Positions 25,035-33,928 of a stretch of 64,000 nucleotides of DNA are shown here, one piece after another. The position numbers and the translations under genes are program-made. The notes below the pieces were generated by a model. The model worked only from the letters and a program-made list of their open reading frames with translations, was not told where the DNA came from and ran no database searches. This stretch comes from Candidatus Zixiibacteriota bacterium (lineage in GTDB: Bacteria > Zixibacteria > MSB-5A5 > GN15 > JACZUZ01), in NCBI GenBank assembly GCA_024280835.1, contig JAJRPJ010000012.1, positions 337,842-401,841 of the forward strand. Direction: 5' to 3'. Every line of letters starts with the position of its first letter. Position 1 is the first letter of the stretch.

Positions 25035-27161
25035 TTAGTGAACAATCGCCACAGTCTTTGTCAGCTTCATTGAGTTACCCCGAGGATCAGTATCGGTAAC
25101 AATAATGACCACTTCCTTAATCAGAGTATCTATTGGAGCGACAAACTGGAACCCAGGAGCCTCTCCATAGTTGTTGGATGACTGTGTGCCCGTTAGGATG
25201 CTACCACCAGAAGCCGAAGCCACCATAGTATGCGAACCCAAAGGATTGCCAAAACGATCCTGAACTGTAGCCAAGAACGGAACAGTCTGGCCACCGCTTA
25301 CTGAACCAACCATATCAATTGTAGAATTCTTATTATAGCTATTGCCTGTCAAGAGGGTACAAAGTTTCGTTTGCGCCCCGCCCTCCAAAAAGAAGTTCAC
25401 AACATCAATAGCGCCAATACCGTCATCAATAGCTGCGCTCATGACGTAATCCTGTTTTAAAGCCCCGTCACGTTGAACAGTTCCTCTAGAAAAAGAAGAG
25501 GCGCATTGATTCTGCGACTTATCAACAACCACAGTGAGGAACCTCTCGGTATGCTCAACTTCCAATCCATTAATAACAGGATTGGTATTGATATCATCCA
25601 AGTTCAAAGTGAAATTCGCTTTGCCCTCGCCATCAACCAGCAAACTATTGGGCCAACCAGAGGCAACAATAGTATTTACAAAACTTGAGTTGAAGAATGC
25701 CGCTGAATCTTTAACAGTCCCACCAGAAGTCTCGGCGATAACCCAAACAATACCATCTTTACCGGTTGTATTATATCCAGATATCCAGATTGTTCCGGCC
25801 ACACCTTTATGATCACGCGTCGACACTTGATGCGCCATAACCTGACCTTCATCAGTTGTAAAGTACACAGCTGTAGAATCAGTCACAGGATTGTGATATA
25901 CATCACGTACAACTGCGACAGCGCCAACTTCGAAATTCACTGAATTCCAATAACGAATATTACAAGTATCAACACCAACTGTAATTTCCGCTGGAGGACC
26001 AGCATCGATAATAATCTGTGTCGCATTCGAAAGAACGGTATCCGCAGACGCGCGAATTCGCACAGTACCAGAAATCGTTCCCGAAGAAACCGGAACAGTC
26101 ACCAAACCCTGTGAGTTCGTAATAGCGCTATAAGGGCCCCAACCAAGATTAGCCAAGTTCTCACCACCACCAGGACCATCTGTGATAACAAAAGTAACCG
26201 AGATACCTTCTGGAACAGGATTACCGTTAAGATCAAAACACCAAGCATTCAACTTAGTAGTCTCAAAACCACCAGTTTGCTTAACAGCCAAATGAATCGA
26301 ATCAGCTTCAAGATAAATCGAATTAACAGCCGCATCTGGTGTTAGTTGAATCGAAGCTTCCATATCACCAGTAAATGCACCATCATCAACACTAGCATGA
26401 ATGTAGACTGTCGAAGCGGTCGTACCCGAAGTGTAAGTCACCACAGCGGCTCCAGCGCCACCAGCAACAGTCGCAGTAGCAGAGATTGTACCGTTAGCAT
26501 CCCAAGTGCCATTGCCATTGACATCAAACACCAAAGAGTCAATACCACCCGACCAATAATCATTACCATCAACATCCACAAACTTCTCTCCAGCAGCCAA
26601 GCGAATTACTGTTCCATCTGGAGCGGGATTGCTAAGAGCATCACGAACTGTAACAGTCACAGTCGCGTTAGTAGCGCCATTCGCCAAAAGCAAAGAACTA
26701 CTAACATTGATATCCACATTGCCACTACCTGAAGTCTGTGAGCTCTGGATAGTCACAGGTGTCGTACTAGCCGAGCCACCAGCGACTGATGCAGTGATTG
26801 TCGCAGAGCCAGTAGTCGTTGCGGTAAACACACTCGCAACAATACCGCTAGCGTCCGATGTGTCAACAGCAGGGCTAAATGAACCTGCCGTTGAAGGTGT
26901 CACGCTAAATGTCACAACCTGATTGGCAGAGACAATACCACTAAGCATAACTGTTCCTTCAACAACCGTAGTAGCGCCATTAGTCACAGTGCCTGGCGAA
27001 GCCGACAACGAACTAACTTGCAAGCCGCCAGCGCTTAGGTCTCCACTTGTACCAGTACAACCGTTTAAAGCTGAAAACCCAGCTAACAGTCCAATAACCG
27101 TAAGAGCCCTCAAGGCATTCGGACTAAGAATTGTGGAAAGAAATGATTTTTTGAAAGACAT
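25035..27161 (-). CDS. Exported lipoprotein with multiple bacterial Ig-like (Big_1/invasin-type) domains
   Basis: 708 residues. The signal peptide ends in the lipobox FSALNGC, followed by a long run of beta-sandwich repeats. Examples are NGATTVVEGTVMLSGIVSAN, LLLANGATNATVTVTVRDAL then SNPAPDGTVIRLAAGE, and the later FDLNGNPVPEGISVTFVITD. These match Big_1/filamin-like units seen in invasin-type surface proteins. A role at the cell surface is inferred. It has its own candidate promoter, a strong AGGAGC ribosome site and an intrinsic terminator, so it is a separate unit from the pilus operon upstream, despite being adjacent. Confidence 0.87.
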   Translation of the reverse strand: MSFKKSFLSTILSPNALRALTVIGLLAGFSALNGCTGTSGDLSAGGLQVSSLSASPGTVTNGATTVVEGTVMLSGIVSANQVVTFSVTPSTAGSFSPAVDTSDASGIVASVFTATTTGSATITASVAGGSASTTPVTIQSSQTSGSGNVDINVSSSLLLANGATNATVTVTVRDALSNPAPDGTVIRLAAGEKFVDVDGNDYWSGGIDSLVFDVNGNGTWDANGTISATATVAGGAGAAVVTYTSGTTASTVYIHASVDDGAFTGDMEASIQLTPDAAVNSIYLEADSIHLAVKQTGGFETTKLNAWCFDLNGNPVPEGISVTFVITDGPGGGENLANLGWGPYSAITNSQGLVTVPVSSGTISGTVRIRASADTVLSNATQIIIDAGPPAEITVGVDTCNIRYWNSVNFEVGAVAVVRDVYHNPVTDSTAVYFTTDEGQVMAHQVSTRDHKGVAGTIWISGYNTTGKDGIVWVIAETSGGTVKDSAAFFNSSFVNTIVASGWPNSLLVDGEGKANFTLNLDDINTNPVINGLEVEHTERFLTVVVDKSQNQCASSFSRGTVQRDGALKQDYVMSAAIDDGIGAIDVVNFFLEGGAQTKLCTLLTGNSYNKNSTIDMVGSVSGGQTVPFLATVQDRFGNPLGSHTMVASASGGSILTGTQSSNNYGEAPGFQFVAPIDTLIKEVVIIVTDTDPRGNSMKLTKTVAIVH

Positions 27162-27231
27162 GCATTGCTCCTGTCTGTGAAAGTATAACGATGTTTATTT
27201 GTTGTTGTTCTAACCTGATTACTTTCGTCGG

Positions 27232-27259
27232 TATCTACTGGGAGCTGAAGTGTTGACAA
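27232..27259 (-). promoter_or_regulatory. Candidate promoter for the Ig-like lipoprotein gene
   Basis: Minus-strand TTGTCA (27254-27259) and TAGATA (27232-27237) with a 16-base spacer, giving a leader of about 65 bases before the ATG at 27161. Each hexamer matches consensus at only four of six positions. The rest of the 27162-27499 gap holds the pilQ terminator and no gene. Confidence 0.4.
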
Positions 27260-27417
27260 TCAACACAAACCACACCGAATCGCGCCAACGACAAACTGAA
27301 TATGTTCTGTATCAGTTATCGGCAATTAGCTGCGGACTTTTACATCTCTTTCCTTTAACATCTTGTTCTTTTGGGAAAGGACTACATACCTAGGCAGACT
27401 ACAGCCCACCAAGCGCC

Positions 27418-27454
27418 AAAAAAAAACTCCTGCGAGACAATCTCGCAGGAGTTT
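27418..27454 (-). terminator. Intrinsic terminator of the pil operon (after pilQ)
   Basis: AAACTCCTGCGAGA (27424-27437) pairs with TCTCGCAGGAGTTT (27441-27454), a perfect 14-bp stem. On the minus strand it is followed by a U-run encoded by A9 at 27418-27426. It lies 46 bp after the pilQ stop. Confidence 0.88.
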
Positions 27455-27499
27455 CAAAATGAAATAGCCCCTTAACTCAACGCAGACAGTCAGCGCTGA

Positions 27500-28804
27500 T
27501 TACTCGTTCGACGCCAAGTCATCACGAACAATCGTCGGTGTCACCAAGATAATAAGGTCACGAGACTCTTTAGCGGTCTTGGTGTACTTGAAGAGATTGC
27601 CCAAGATTGGAATGTCCTTAATAATCGGAATACCAACCTCCAACTCATTGGAATCTTCAGTCGTCAAACCACCGATAACCGCAGTCTGCCCGTCATGCAC
27701 GATAATATTCGTATGAGCGTTATTTGTGCTGATAATCACACCAGCAGCTGAAATCTCAGCAAAACTACGCTCAGGATTCAACTCCATCAAAACCTTATCA
27801 TCTGCTGTAATATGAGGTGTCACACGCAATATCGTTCCGACTTGCTCAAAAATTGTCGTCACATTACCAGAGCGATCAAACTGCTTAATCGGCACTTTCT
27901 GGCCCATTTGTATACGCGCTTCTTTGTTCTCAATCGTCGTAATTTCAGGATGAGCGACAATCTTGCCCTTACCATCACTAACAATTGTCGAAATCAAAGC
28001 GTCAACTGTCCAAGAAGAATTGATGGCGCCAAATTTATAGCTCCCAAACTCATCTGTCACTCTATCAGTGACACCCTTTGTCTGAGCCGAATTATTAAGG
28101 GCAGTTGAATTACTGGAACCATTGGTTGTGAAAGCCAGTTCAGTACCAAGCTCTAGCAAGTACTTTGAATTAACCTCAAGCAACTGCGTGGAAATCTTAA
28201 TCTGACGAGGAGACTGATCCAACTCAGCAATAAAGCGCTCCATTTCCGGAATATTATCAGGCACATCCTGCAAGATGATTGAATTCGTACGAGGATCAGA
28301 GACAACCCTACCACGAATAGTCAACAGTCCCTCAACAGCTTTAACCACATCCCCCGAAGTCGAGTTATTTATGTGAATAATTCTGGTCACAAGCGGACTC
28401 AATGTCTGCTTAGTAAGTTTGTGCTTTTCAATATCGGTGATTTCAGTACGGTAAGTCTCCGCGGGAAGGACACGAATATAACCGCCCTCCTCATACACAA
28501 TCGCTAAATCATAAGTACGACCTATGATTTCCAAACCCTGCTTCCAAGTCACGTTCTTAACCGAAACAGTCACTGAACCTGTGACTTTTGGAGCCACAAC
28601 CACATTGACATTGCCATAATCAGCCAGGAAATAAATAACTGTACGAATGTCTGCGCCCTGAAACTCCAACTTCTCAATCGGTGTACCTGGTTTCTGCTCT
28701 GATGCCGATTGCGCAAATACAGTTGTAGCGCAGGTCAGGCAAACCAACAGAGCCATTACCCATTTAACAGAGCGTAGCCCATGATTCTTCTTCATCTTCA
28801 ACAT
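27500..28804 (-). CDS. pilQ: Type IV pilus secretin (PilQ/GspD family)
   Basis: Outer-membrane ring through which the pilus extends. The 434-residue product has a signal peptide (LLVCLTCATTVFAQ), then a secretin N-terminal short domain (KLEFQGADIRTVIYFLADYG). An N0/N1-type domain follows (LSPLVTRIIHINNSTSGDVV), then VVSDPRTNSIILQDVPDNI. The C-terminal secretin domain is read from VDALISTIVSDGKGKIVAHP, TTIENKEARIQMGQKVPI and TAVIGGLTTEDSNE to IPILGNLFKYT. It is shorter than the ~700-residue PilQ of proteobacteria and lacks AMIN domains, but the gene upstream supplies one. ATGs at 28804 and 28795 are both possible. Confidence 0.93.
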   Translation of the reverse strand: MLKMKKNHGLRSVKWVMALLVCLTCATTVFAQSASEQKPGTPIEKLEFQGADIRTVIYFLADYGNVNVVVAPKVTGSVTVSVKNVTWKQGLEIIGRTYDLAIVYEEGGYIRVLPAETYRTEITDIEKHKLTKQTLSPLVTRIIHINNSTSGDVVKAVEGLLTIRGRVVSDPRTNSIILQDVPDNIPEMERFIAELDQSPRQIKISTQLLEVNSKYLLELGTELAFTTNGSSNSTALNNSAQTKGVTDRVTDEFGSYKFGAINSSWTVDALISTIVSDGKGKIVAHPEITTIENKEARIQMGQKVPIKQFDRSGNVTTIFEQVGTILRVTPHITADDKVLMELNPERSFAEISAAGVIISTNNAHTNIIVHDGQTAVIGGLTTEDSNELEVGIPIIKDIPILGNLFKYTKTAKESRDLIILVTPTIVRDDLASNE

Positions 28805-28828
28805 ACTATCTTCTACCTTTCTGCGTTG

Positions 28829-30862
28829 TTATCCTTCAAGGGAGAGCGCAACTGTGCGACTCCAGCCGTATTCAAATATTTGGAAGTATGCTTTTTTCTT
28901 GGTTATCTTTAGCACTGTTCCGCTGCGAACCTTATCACCTTTGGAGAGAATGTATCCTCTACCATCTATATCCTCAAAAAGCCCGCGTGTCTTTCCTTTG
29001 ACATCACGCAAAATACCGACCATTGTCAAAGCCTCAACATTCGGCAACTCTTTCATCATGAAATCTTTGTCACCGCCAGCCTCCACCAACAGAGTCCCAA
29101 ATGGATCACGTGAACCATGGGTCTTATATTTGATAGTCAAACGCTTAGGAAACTCCGCAACCAAAGTGCTTTTGAGTTTGATCTTACGTTGATCAATCGA
29201 GCGACGGAACTGCGCCTTATAGCGACGATCCTTATCAGTATCTTTGTACGTCTGCTGACCTGGAGTCGCAGCATTGGCTGTTGTCGCAAACAATGAACTA
29301 GAGTTGTCAACTGCTTTCTTCTTCTCAGAAGCCTTAGCTGCTTTCTTGTCACTCTTCTTGCTGGCCAAAGTTGCTTTTGAGTTAGCCGTCTTCGCTAAAC
29401 TCTTCTTGGCAACACTCTTCTTAGCAATACTCTTCTTCGAAGCGCTCTTCTTGGAAGCATTGCTCTTGGAGATTCCGCTCTTAGAGACCGTGTTTTTCGA
29501 AACTTTACTCGGCGCTACACTAGCCAATTTGGCAGAGCTATTTGAGGCGCTCTTCTTAACTGTCTTTGTCGTCTTAACAACCTTCTTAGCAGCCTTAGGC
29601 TTTTCAACCTTAGACGAACTCTTTGACGCCAGCGTTGACTTAGCTTTCGCAGTAATCTTAGCTGGAGCCTTCTTTACCATTCTCTTAGCAACACTTTTCT
29701 TGGCAACACTCTTCTTATCAACACTTGGAGTAGGCTTTGTCGCCGCCAAGACAGGAGCTTTTTTCTCAACTTTGGCTGAATTCTTTGTCGCTTTTACTTG
29801 CGACTTAGCCGCCGCTGGTTTCGAACTCGCTAATACCTGGCTGCTAGACTTTTGCGAAGAACTCTTCTTCACAGCCACCTTCTGAGTTGCAACCTTCGCA
29901 ACTGACTTCTTGCTAACTTCAGCCTTAGCGATAACAGGCAATTTGACTTGCGGCTTCTGCGCCAACGAGCTCTTGACAGCAGGTTTGCTATCTGGCTTAG
30001 CAGTTGCTTTCTTCGCAACTGGTTTCTTTTCAATAACCGCTATAGACTTAGCCACTGGTTTTGAACTAGGCTTGGCAACAGTCTTTTTCACTGTCTTTAC
30101 TACTGGCTTTGTCACTACCTTTGCCGCTGGCTCTACCTTTGCCACAAGCGGAGAGCTAACTTTCACAATAGATTTGATAGCTGTCTCAGATTTCTTACTC
30201 TCAACCTTAGCAGCCGCAGATTTAGCAGGCTTAGGTTTGGACACTGTAGTAGCAATAGCAACTGGAGCCTTCACACTCTTCTTCGCCGCCTTGGCCTTAG
30301 CGTTCTTTTCAGCTACCCAGGAAGCGCTACTCCATGAATTAAAACGCTTGGCTTTGCGATCTGTCACGAACAGATCAATATATTCTGGATTCTGCTCGAC
30401 ACGATAAAACGCCTCTTTACCCAAATCCAAAACAATTCGAGTAATCGGCTGCGGTTTCACAGCAAACTGACTCGTACGAATCCTCTGGATCACCGAACTC
30501 GGCAATGAACGAAACGAATTCGCGCCAAGATTGTGATGAGCATTCAAACAATCCAAAATGATTCTATATGGCCGACCGTTCTTCGGCGGCTCAATCTGAT
30601 GCGTAAACTCTGTCATAGAGCCTGTATGGACACGCAAACGAACTCCACCGTCAGCATAGATCAACTCAAGATTGGAGACTTTCGAAATCGGCCCAGCGCT
30701 AGTAGTCTTGGCAGAAACCTGCGAGGACAAACTCTTGGTCGCACTCTTGGTCACATCTGTCGAATTGTCAGACGCCAACACTCCGCTTCCGAGGAGGCAA
30801 AGAGATAACGTGAGAACTCCAACCCACTTCAGACTATCTGTAATATAGCTTCTCTTAACCAT
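28829..30862 (-). CDS. AMIN-domain protein with Lys/Ala-rich middle and PilP-like C-terminus
   Basis: About 677 residues between pilO and pilQ, where pilP is normally found. A signal peptide (VGVLTLSLCLLGSGVLA) is followed by an AMIN domain (~45-160: VSNLELIYADGGVRLRVHTG, IILDCLNAHHNLGANSFRSL). Then comes a ~370-residue low-complexity stretch dominated by Lys, Ala, Ser and Val (many KKSVAKKSVAK-like runs). The C-terminal ~100 residues contain DPFGTLLVEAGG, ALTMVGILRDVKGKTRGLFE and GYILSKGDKVRSGTVLKITK, which resemble PilP. So it looks like a PilP carrying an AMIN peptidoglycan/secretin-binding module on a long basic tether. The ATG at 30862 has GGAG seven bases upstream and overlaps the pilO end. 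Confidence 0.8.
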   Translation of the reverse strand: MVKRSYITDSLKWVGVLTLSLCLLGSGVLASDNSTDVTKSATKSLSSQVSAKTTSAGPISKVSNLELIYADGGVRLRVHTGSMTEFTHQIEPPKNGRPYRIILDCLNAHHNLGANSFRSLPSSVIQRIRTSQFAVKPQPITRIVLDLGKEAFYRVEQNPEYIDLFVTDRKAKRFNSWSSASWVAEKNAKAKAAKKSVKAPVAIATTVSKPKPAKSAAAKVESKKSETAIKSIVKVSSPLVAKVEPAAKVVTKPVVKTVKKTVAKPSSKPVAKSIAVIEKKPVAKKATAKPDSKPAVKSSLAQKPQVKLPVIAKAEVSKKSVAKVATQKVAVKKSSSQKSSSQVLASSKPAAAKSQVKATKNSAKVEKKAPVLAATKPTPSVDKKSVAKKSVAKRMVKKAPAKITAKAKSTLASKSSSKVEKPKAAKKVVKTTKTVKKSASNSSAKLASVAPSKVSKNTVSKSGISKSNASKKSASKKSIAKKSVAKKSLAKTANSKATLASKKSDKKAAKASEKKKAVDNSSSLFATTANAATPGQQTYKDTDKDRRYKAQFRRSIDQRKIKLKSTLVAEFPKRLTIKYKTHGSRDPFGTLLVEAGGDKDFMMKELPNVEALTMVGILRDVKGKTRGLFEDIDGRGYILSKGDKVRSGTVLKITKKKAYFQIFEYGWSRTVALSLEG

Positions 30863-31487
30863 TGTCATTCTCCATTGCAAACGCTAACTCTTTCAAACGT
30901 CCTTCAGGTCGTATGTAATAAATTGATAATTTGAACTTCGCTACAATAGTCTCTTGCTTCTCTTTGCCATCAGTTAGCAGAACTCTTGCATTGTGCCCGC
31001 CAACTAACGGAGATTTGATATTCATATCCGAGACATTTGTAATGAACGGGAAATTGGCAATATAACTTATGAACTGCCCGAAATTATGATATGAACCTGT
31101 CAGCTCAAGATTGAACGAAACCTTATCATAAAAAGACGCAGTTTCGACCTTTTGAGAATCAACAATCGTTATCTTCGATCCCGAAAGTGATGAAGCAGTA
31201 TGCAACTGCACCAAGAATGAAGGAATCTGCTTAACTTCTGGCAGAAGCGCCTCAATTTCGTGGTAACGATTCAAAAGATCGCCATACTCTCTTTTCAAAT
31301 CCTCAAGCGAACGAGCCTTGATTTCCACATTCTTCAATTTGGTCACCAGACGCTCACGCTCAACTATCTTATTGGCTATAATCGCCGCTTTTGGCGCAAA
31401 GACACGGGCGTTCCAGAAGTATCCTATAACAACCAGTGACAGAGCGATTAACGCAATCTTCTGTATTTTGGGGTCTTTGAAATCCAT
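30855..31487 (-). CDS. pilO: Type IV pilus inner-membrane assembly protein PilO
   Basis: 210 residues: a short cytoplasmic start, one membrane helix (IALIALSLVVIGYFW), a coiled coil (residues ~40-80, ERERLVTKLKNVEIKARSLE), then a ferredoxin-like periplasmic domain (FLVQLHTASSLSGSKITIVD, NLELTGSYHNFGQFISYIAN). PilO pairs with PilN to link the cytoplasmic PilM ring with PilP and PilQ. A doubled AGGATAG motif precedes the ATG. Its last codons overlap the next gene, as expected for a co-translated operon. Confidence 0.92.
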   Translation of the reverse strand: MDFKDPKIQKIALIALSLVVIGYFWNARVFAPKAAIIANKIVERERLVTKLKNVEIKARSLEDLKREYGDLLNRYHEIEALLPEVKQIPSFLVQLHTASSLSGSKITIVDSQKVETASFYDKVSFNLELTGSYHNFGQFISYIANFPFITNVSDMNIKSPLVGGHNARVLLTDGKEKQETIVAKFKLSIYYIRPEGRLKELAFAMENDNG

Positions 31488-31600
31488 TGAGTCTATCCTG
31501 TGCCTATCCTGCGAGTTGTTCTATCTTTTTGACTTTAGCCCAAACAACATTCTTCTGACTAACTGTCATGCTATATCTATAGGGTGGCGTAAACTTGCCG

Positions 31601-32290
31601 TTATTTTCTTGCTAAGAGCTTCATCTCTTTTTCGGCGGCCAACAATGTCCGTAATTGGTCATCTGAGAGATAATGCAAACGTCCCTGAATCTTGAAACTG
31701 TAAGCGCGCTTGTTCTCCAAAGCCAATTCCTTGGCATAAACCAAATCGACTTCATCAAAGAAATTCGAGCGCATCATTTTAATCATAAATGCTGCCAGAG
31801 CATTCAGTGTAAATGAATACCCCTCAATCTCGATAGGACGAATCGGCAAACCATCGACAGTAGTAGCTGAATCAGCTCCCTCAGGCTTGTCCACTCTAGC
31901 TCTTGATTTGCCAGGCGCCACCTCAGCAAACGAGGCCAACCAAACAAAGTCAGGAATTCTACGATTCATGTCTTCAAGAATTCTGACCCAAGAGCTTCTA
32001 TGTCTATCTAGTCTTTCAACTGCCTGCATACGCTCGGCAATCTTCTGCTTCATATCCATCAGGCCATCAACTAGCTGAATATCCTGACTCAATTGCACAG
32101 TTCGACGCTGCGCTTCTGTGATGTCGGCATTCAATTTTGAGATGTCACCATCCTGCTGGAATGAAACTCCAACCATCACCATTACAGCCACCGCAGCGAC
32201 TCCAAAAGCTATCATTTCAACTTTACCGACTTTGAAGCGACCGTCTTGTTTGCGGTACCTCTTCGGCAGAAGATTTACTTGAACCATCAT
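31601..32290 (-). CDS. pilN: Type IV pilus assembly protein PilN
   Basis: 229 residues beginning MMVQVNLLPKRYRK, which carries the invariant cytoplasmic NLLP motif that binds PilM. One membrane helix follows (MIAFGVAAVAVMVMVGV), then a coiled coil and a periplasmic ferredoxin-like domain (YSFTLNALAAFMIKMMRSNF). The ATGATG start overlaps the pilM stop (32287-32290). A 113-bp gap separates it from pilO, unusual in this operon; I see no gene in the gap. Confidence 0.92.
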   Translation of the reverse strand: MMVQVNLLPKRYRKQDGRFKVGKVEMIAFGVAAVAVMVMVGVSFQQDGDISKLNADITEAQRRTVQLSQDIQLVDGLMDMKQKIAERMQAVERLDRHRSSWVRILEDMNRRIPDFVWLASFAEVAPGKSRARVDKPEGADSATTVDGLPIRPIEIEGYSFTLNALAAFMIKMMRSNFFDEVDLVYAKELALENKRAYSFKIQGRLHYLSDDQLRTLLAAEKEMKLLARK

Positions 32291-33345
32291 TTCTTCTTCT
32301 TAGCCTTTCTCATAGCCAGGCCAATCGGAACCGCCAACAGCGGAGCTATTTTCTCTGGCTGAAGATATTCAAACATCTCTGGGTCATATTCAATGTTGCG
32401 AAGTGGGTTGAATATTTCTATCGGTGTGGCTAATTTCGCCTGCACATGCTCGGCAAGATAAGGCACCAAAGCGCCACCACCCGAAAGAACAATCCAGTCC
32501 ACTTTCTTAGTCTTAGTTTGTGATTTGAACCAGGAAAAAGCCTGCTCTATCCCTGAAATCAACTCATCAGCGCTGGAGATAATTGTCGCCTTCAGCATGT
32601 CCTGATCAATTGATTCGCCCAATTCGCCTTTGATAGCTTTTGTGGCTAACTCTGAATTGAGTCGAAATTCTTTTTGGATAGAATTAAAAATCTCTCGCAC
32701 TCCCGATGAAACATCGCGAGTGGAATGCAGCTGACCATCCAGCAAATAACAAATATTTGTAACATCCTGACCAATATTGATAATCGCAGTAATACGCTCT
32801 GGGTCTACATCGTAATTGTATTCGTAGGCATTAAGAGTAGCGAATGCATCTATATCAACCAGAACAGGCTTGAGATCACACTCTTCAATTAAATCAAGAT
32901 AAGCGTCTAGAAATTCATTTCTAGCGGCAACCATCAAAACATCCATCTTCGTCTCATCTTGAGCGCCTTCACCGATGTGATAATCAAGTGTAACATCTTC
33001 AATATCAAACGGAGCGCGTTGCTCAGTCTCAAAGATAATCGCCTGCTCAGCTTCGGCTCCAGATTTCTTGTCAATTGTGAATTTATCGGTAATAATACCA
33101 TGACCAGAAATAGCGACGTTGACTTCCTTGATCTTCGGATCAACTTGATCTATGAGCGCCTGGATATTGAAAATGACCGCATCACGATCACGTATCTCAT
33201 CAGAGACTATCGCTTCTGCAGGCAGCTCACGCACTCCCATACCGGAAACAAAGTATCCAGTTTTTGTGTGTTCCAGCTTGATCAGCTTGATGGAATTCGC
33301 ACCGATGTCGAGCCCAACCACTGACTTGTTCTTGCCTCCAAACAT
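32287..33345 (-). CDS. pilM: Type IV pilus assembly protein PilM (actin-like ATPase)
   Basis: 352-residue cytoplasmic actin/FtsA-fold protein. The phosphate-1 motif SVVGLDIGANSIKLIKLE lies at the start, then AIIFETEQRAPFDIEDVTLD, the phosphate-2 region ITAIINIGQDVTNICYLLDG, and the adenosine motif WIVLSGGGALVPYLAEHVQA. It binds the PilN tail and begins the pilM-N-O-P-Q operon. The ATG lies at 33345. Confidence 0.95.
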   Translation of the reverse strand: MFGGKNKSVVGLDIGANSIKLIKLEHTKTGYFVSGMGVRELPAEAIVSDEIRDRDAVIFNIQALIDQVDPKIKEVNVAISGHGIITDKFTIDKKSGAEAEQAIIFETEQRAPFDIEDVTLDYHIGEGAQDETKMDVLMVAARNEFLDAYLDLIEECDLKPVLVDIDAFATLNAYEYNYDVDPERITAIINIGQDVTNICYLLDGQLHSTRDVSSGVREIFNSIQKEFRLNSELATKAIKGELGESIDQDMLKATIISSADELISGIEQAFSWFKSQTKTKKVDWIVLSGGGALVPYLAEHVQAKLATPIEIFNPLRNIEYDPEMFEYLQPEKIAPLLAVPIGLAMRKAKKKK

Positions 33346-33583
33346 CCATTACCCGATTCTATTAGAGTCCATGTTCAGCATACTTATTTTATCGACAATC
33401 ACTTGCTTATGCTTAACCGAATATCGCTTATCTCGGTCTTGCGCAAAGGTTATCCCCGCTTGGGGATGGAATGTACTCTGAGAGTATCGGCAAGAGATGT
33501 GTACGCTTGAGCGCCAGAAGCTGTTGAGTTTTCTACAGTCTCACTGACTCCTGAGCAACAATTGCACACCAGCAAGACCTAGG
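33346..33583. other. Intergenic region upstream of pilM
   Basis: Part of a 583-bp gap between pilM and the prepilin gene. It contains a small ATCCCC-GCTT-GGGGAT hairpin at 33452-33467. No convincing promoter for pilM could be fixed. The rest of the gap holds the inverted-repeat element, a terminator and a REP copy listed separately. Confidence 0.4.
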
Positions 33584-33728
33584 GGCTTGTTGATAAAGTC
33601 CCAATTGGTTGTGTCGGGTCTTTATTGGGAAAACGTCAGGTCACACCCACTGGGTGTCAGTGACACAACGGCAAGAAATGCCATTGCAACACCATACCCA
33701 ACTAATTTAGTCGGTTTATCAACAGGCC
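33584..33728. mobile_element. 145-bp MITE-like element with 14-bp terminal inverted repeats, containing REP family B copy 2
   Basis: The ends read GGCTTGTTGATAAA (33584-33597) and, inverted, TTTATCAACAGGCC (33715-33728), 13 of 14 matching. Inside is a family B repeat, GTTGTGTCGGGTC...GACACAAC (33608-33667). The left end and the family B start recur together at 48348. No coding capacity; any movement would rely on a transposase elsewhere. Confidence 0.6.
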
Positions 33729-33776
33729 GCTAGATACTAGCTATTAACTAACGATGTTTTCTTATTGAAACAATAA

Positions 33777-33803
33777 ACGCGTCATCAATAAATGATAACG
33801 CGT
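33777..33803 (-). terminator. Probable terminator of the prepilin gene
   Basis: Minus-strand RNA folds as ACGCGUUAUCA / UGAUGACGCGU (11 pairs including a G-U) with a five-base loop, followed by UUAUUGUUU. It lies about 125 bp after the prepilin stop at 33929. Confidence 0.55.
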
Positions 33804-33833
33804 CAAAGATAAACTATATGTCATTGCCTAGCG

Positions 33834-33871
33834 CCATTGCGAGGAGCGAAGCGACGCGGCAATCTCAACGC
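33834..33871. repeat. REP-like sequence, family E copy 1
   Basis: CATTGCGAGGAGCGAAGCGA followed by CGCGGCAATCTCAACGC. The outer ATTGC and GCAAT pair, as do the inner GCG/CGC parts. It resembles the widely scattered 'CATTGCGAGCGAAGCG...GCAATCTC' sequence of many bacterial genomes. The second copy is at 37957-37989. Confidence 0.7.
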
Positions 33872-33928
33872 CAAAAGAAGGGCCAACAAAATATGGCCAA
33901 TAAGATATTATAGCCAAGCTTACAAGCT

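Noticed and set aside
29274..30407. Two plus-strand frames rich in Leu, Ala and Phe opposite the AMIN/PilP-like gene
   Set aside because: They mirror the Lys/Ala/Ser-rich region (AAG read as CTT, GCC as GGC); the membrane-like look is an artefact.
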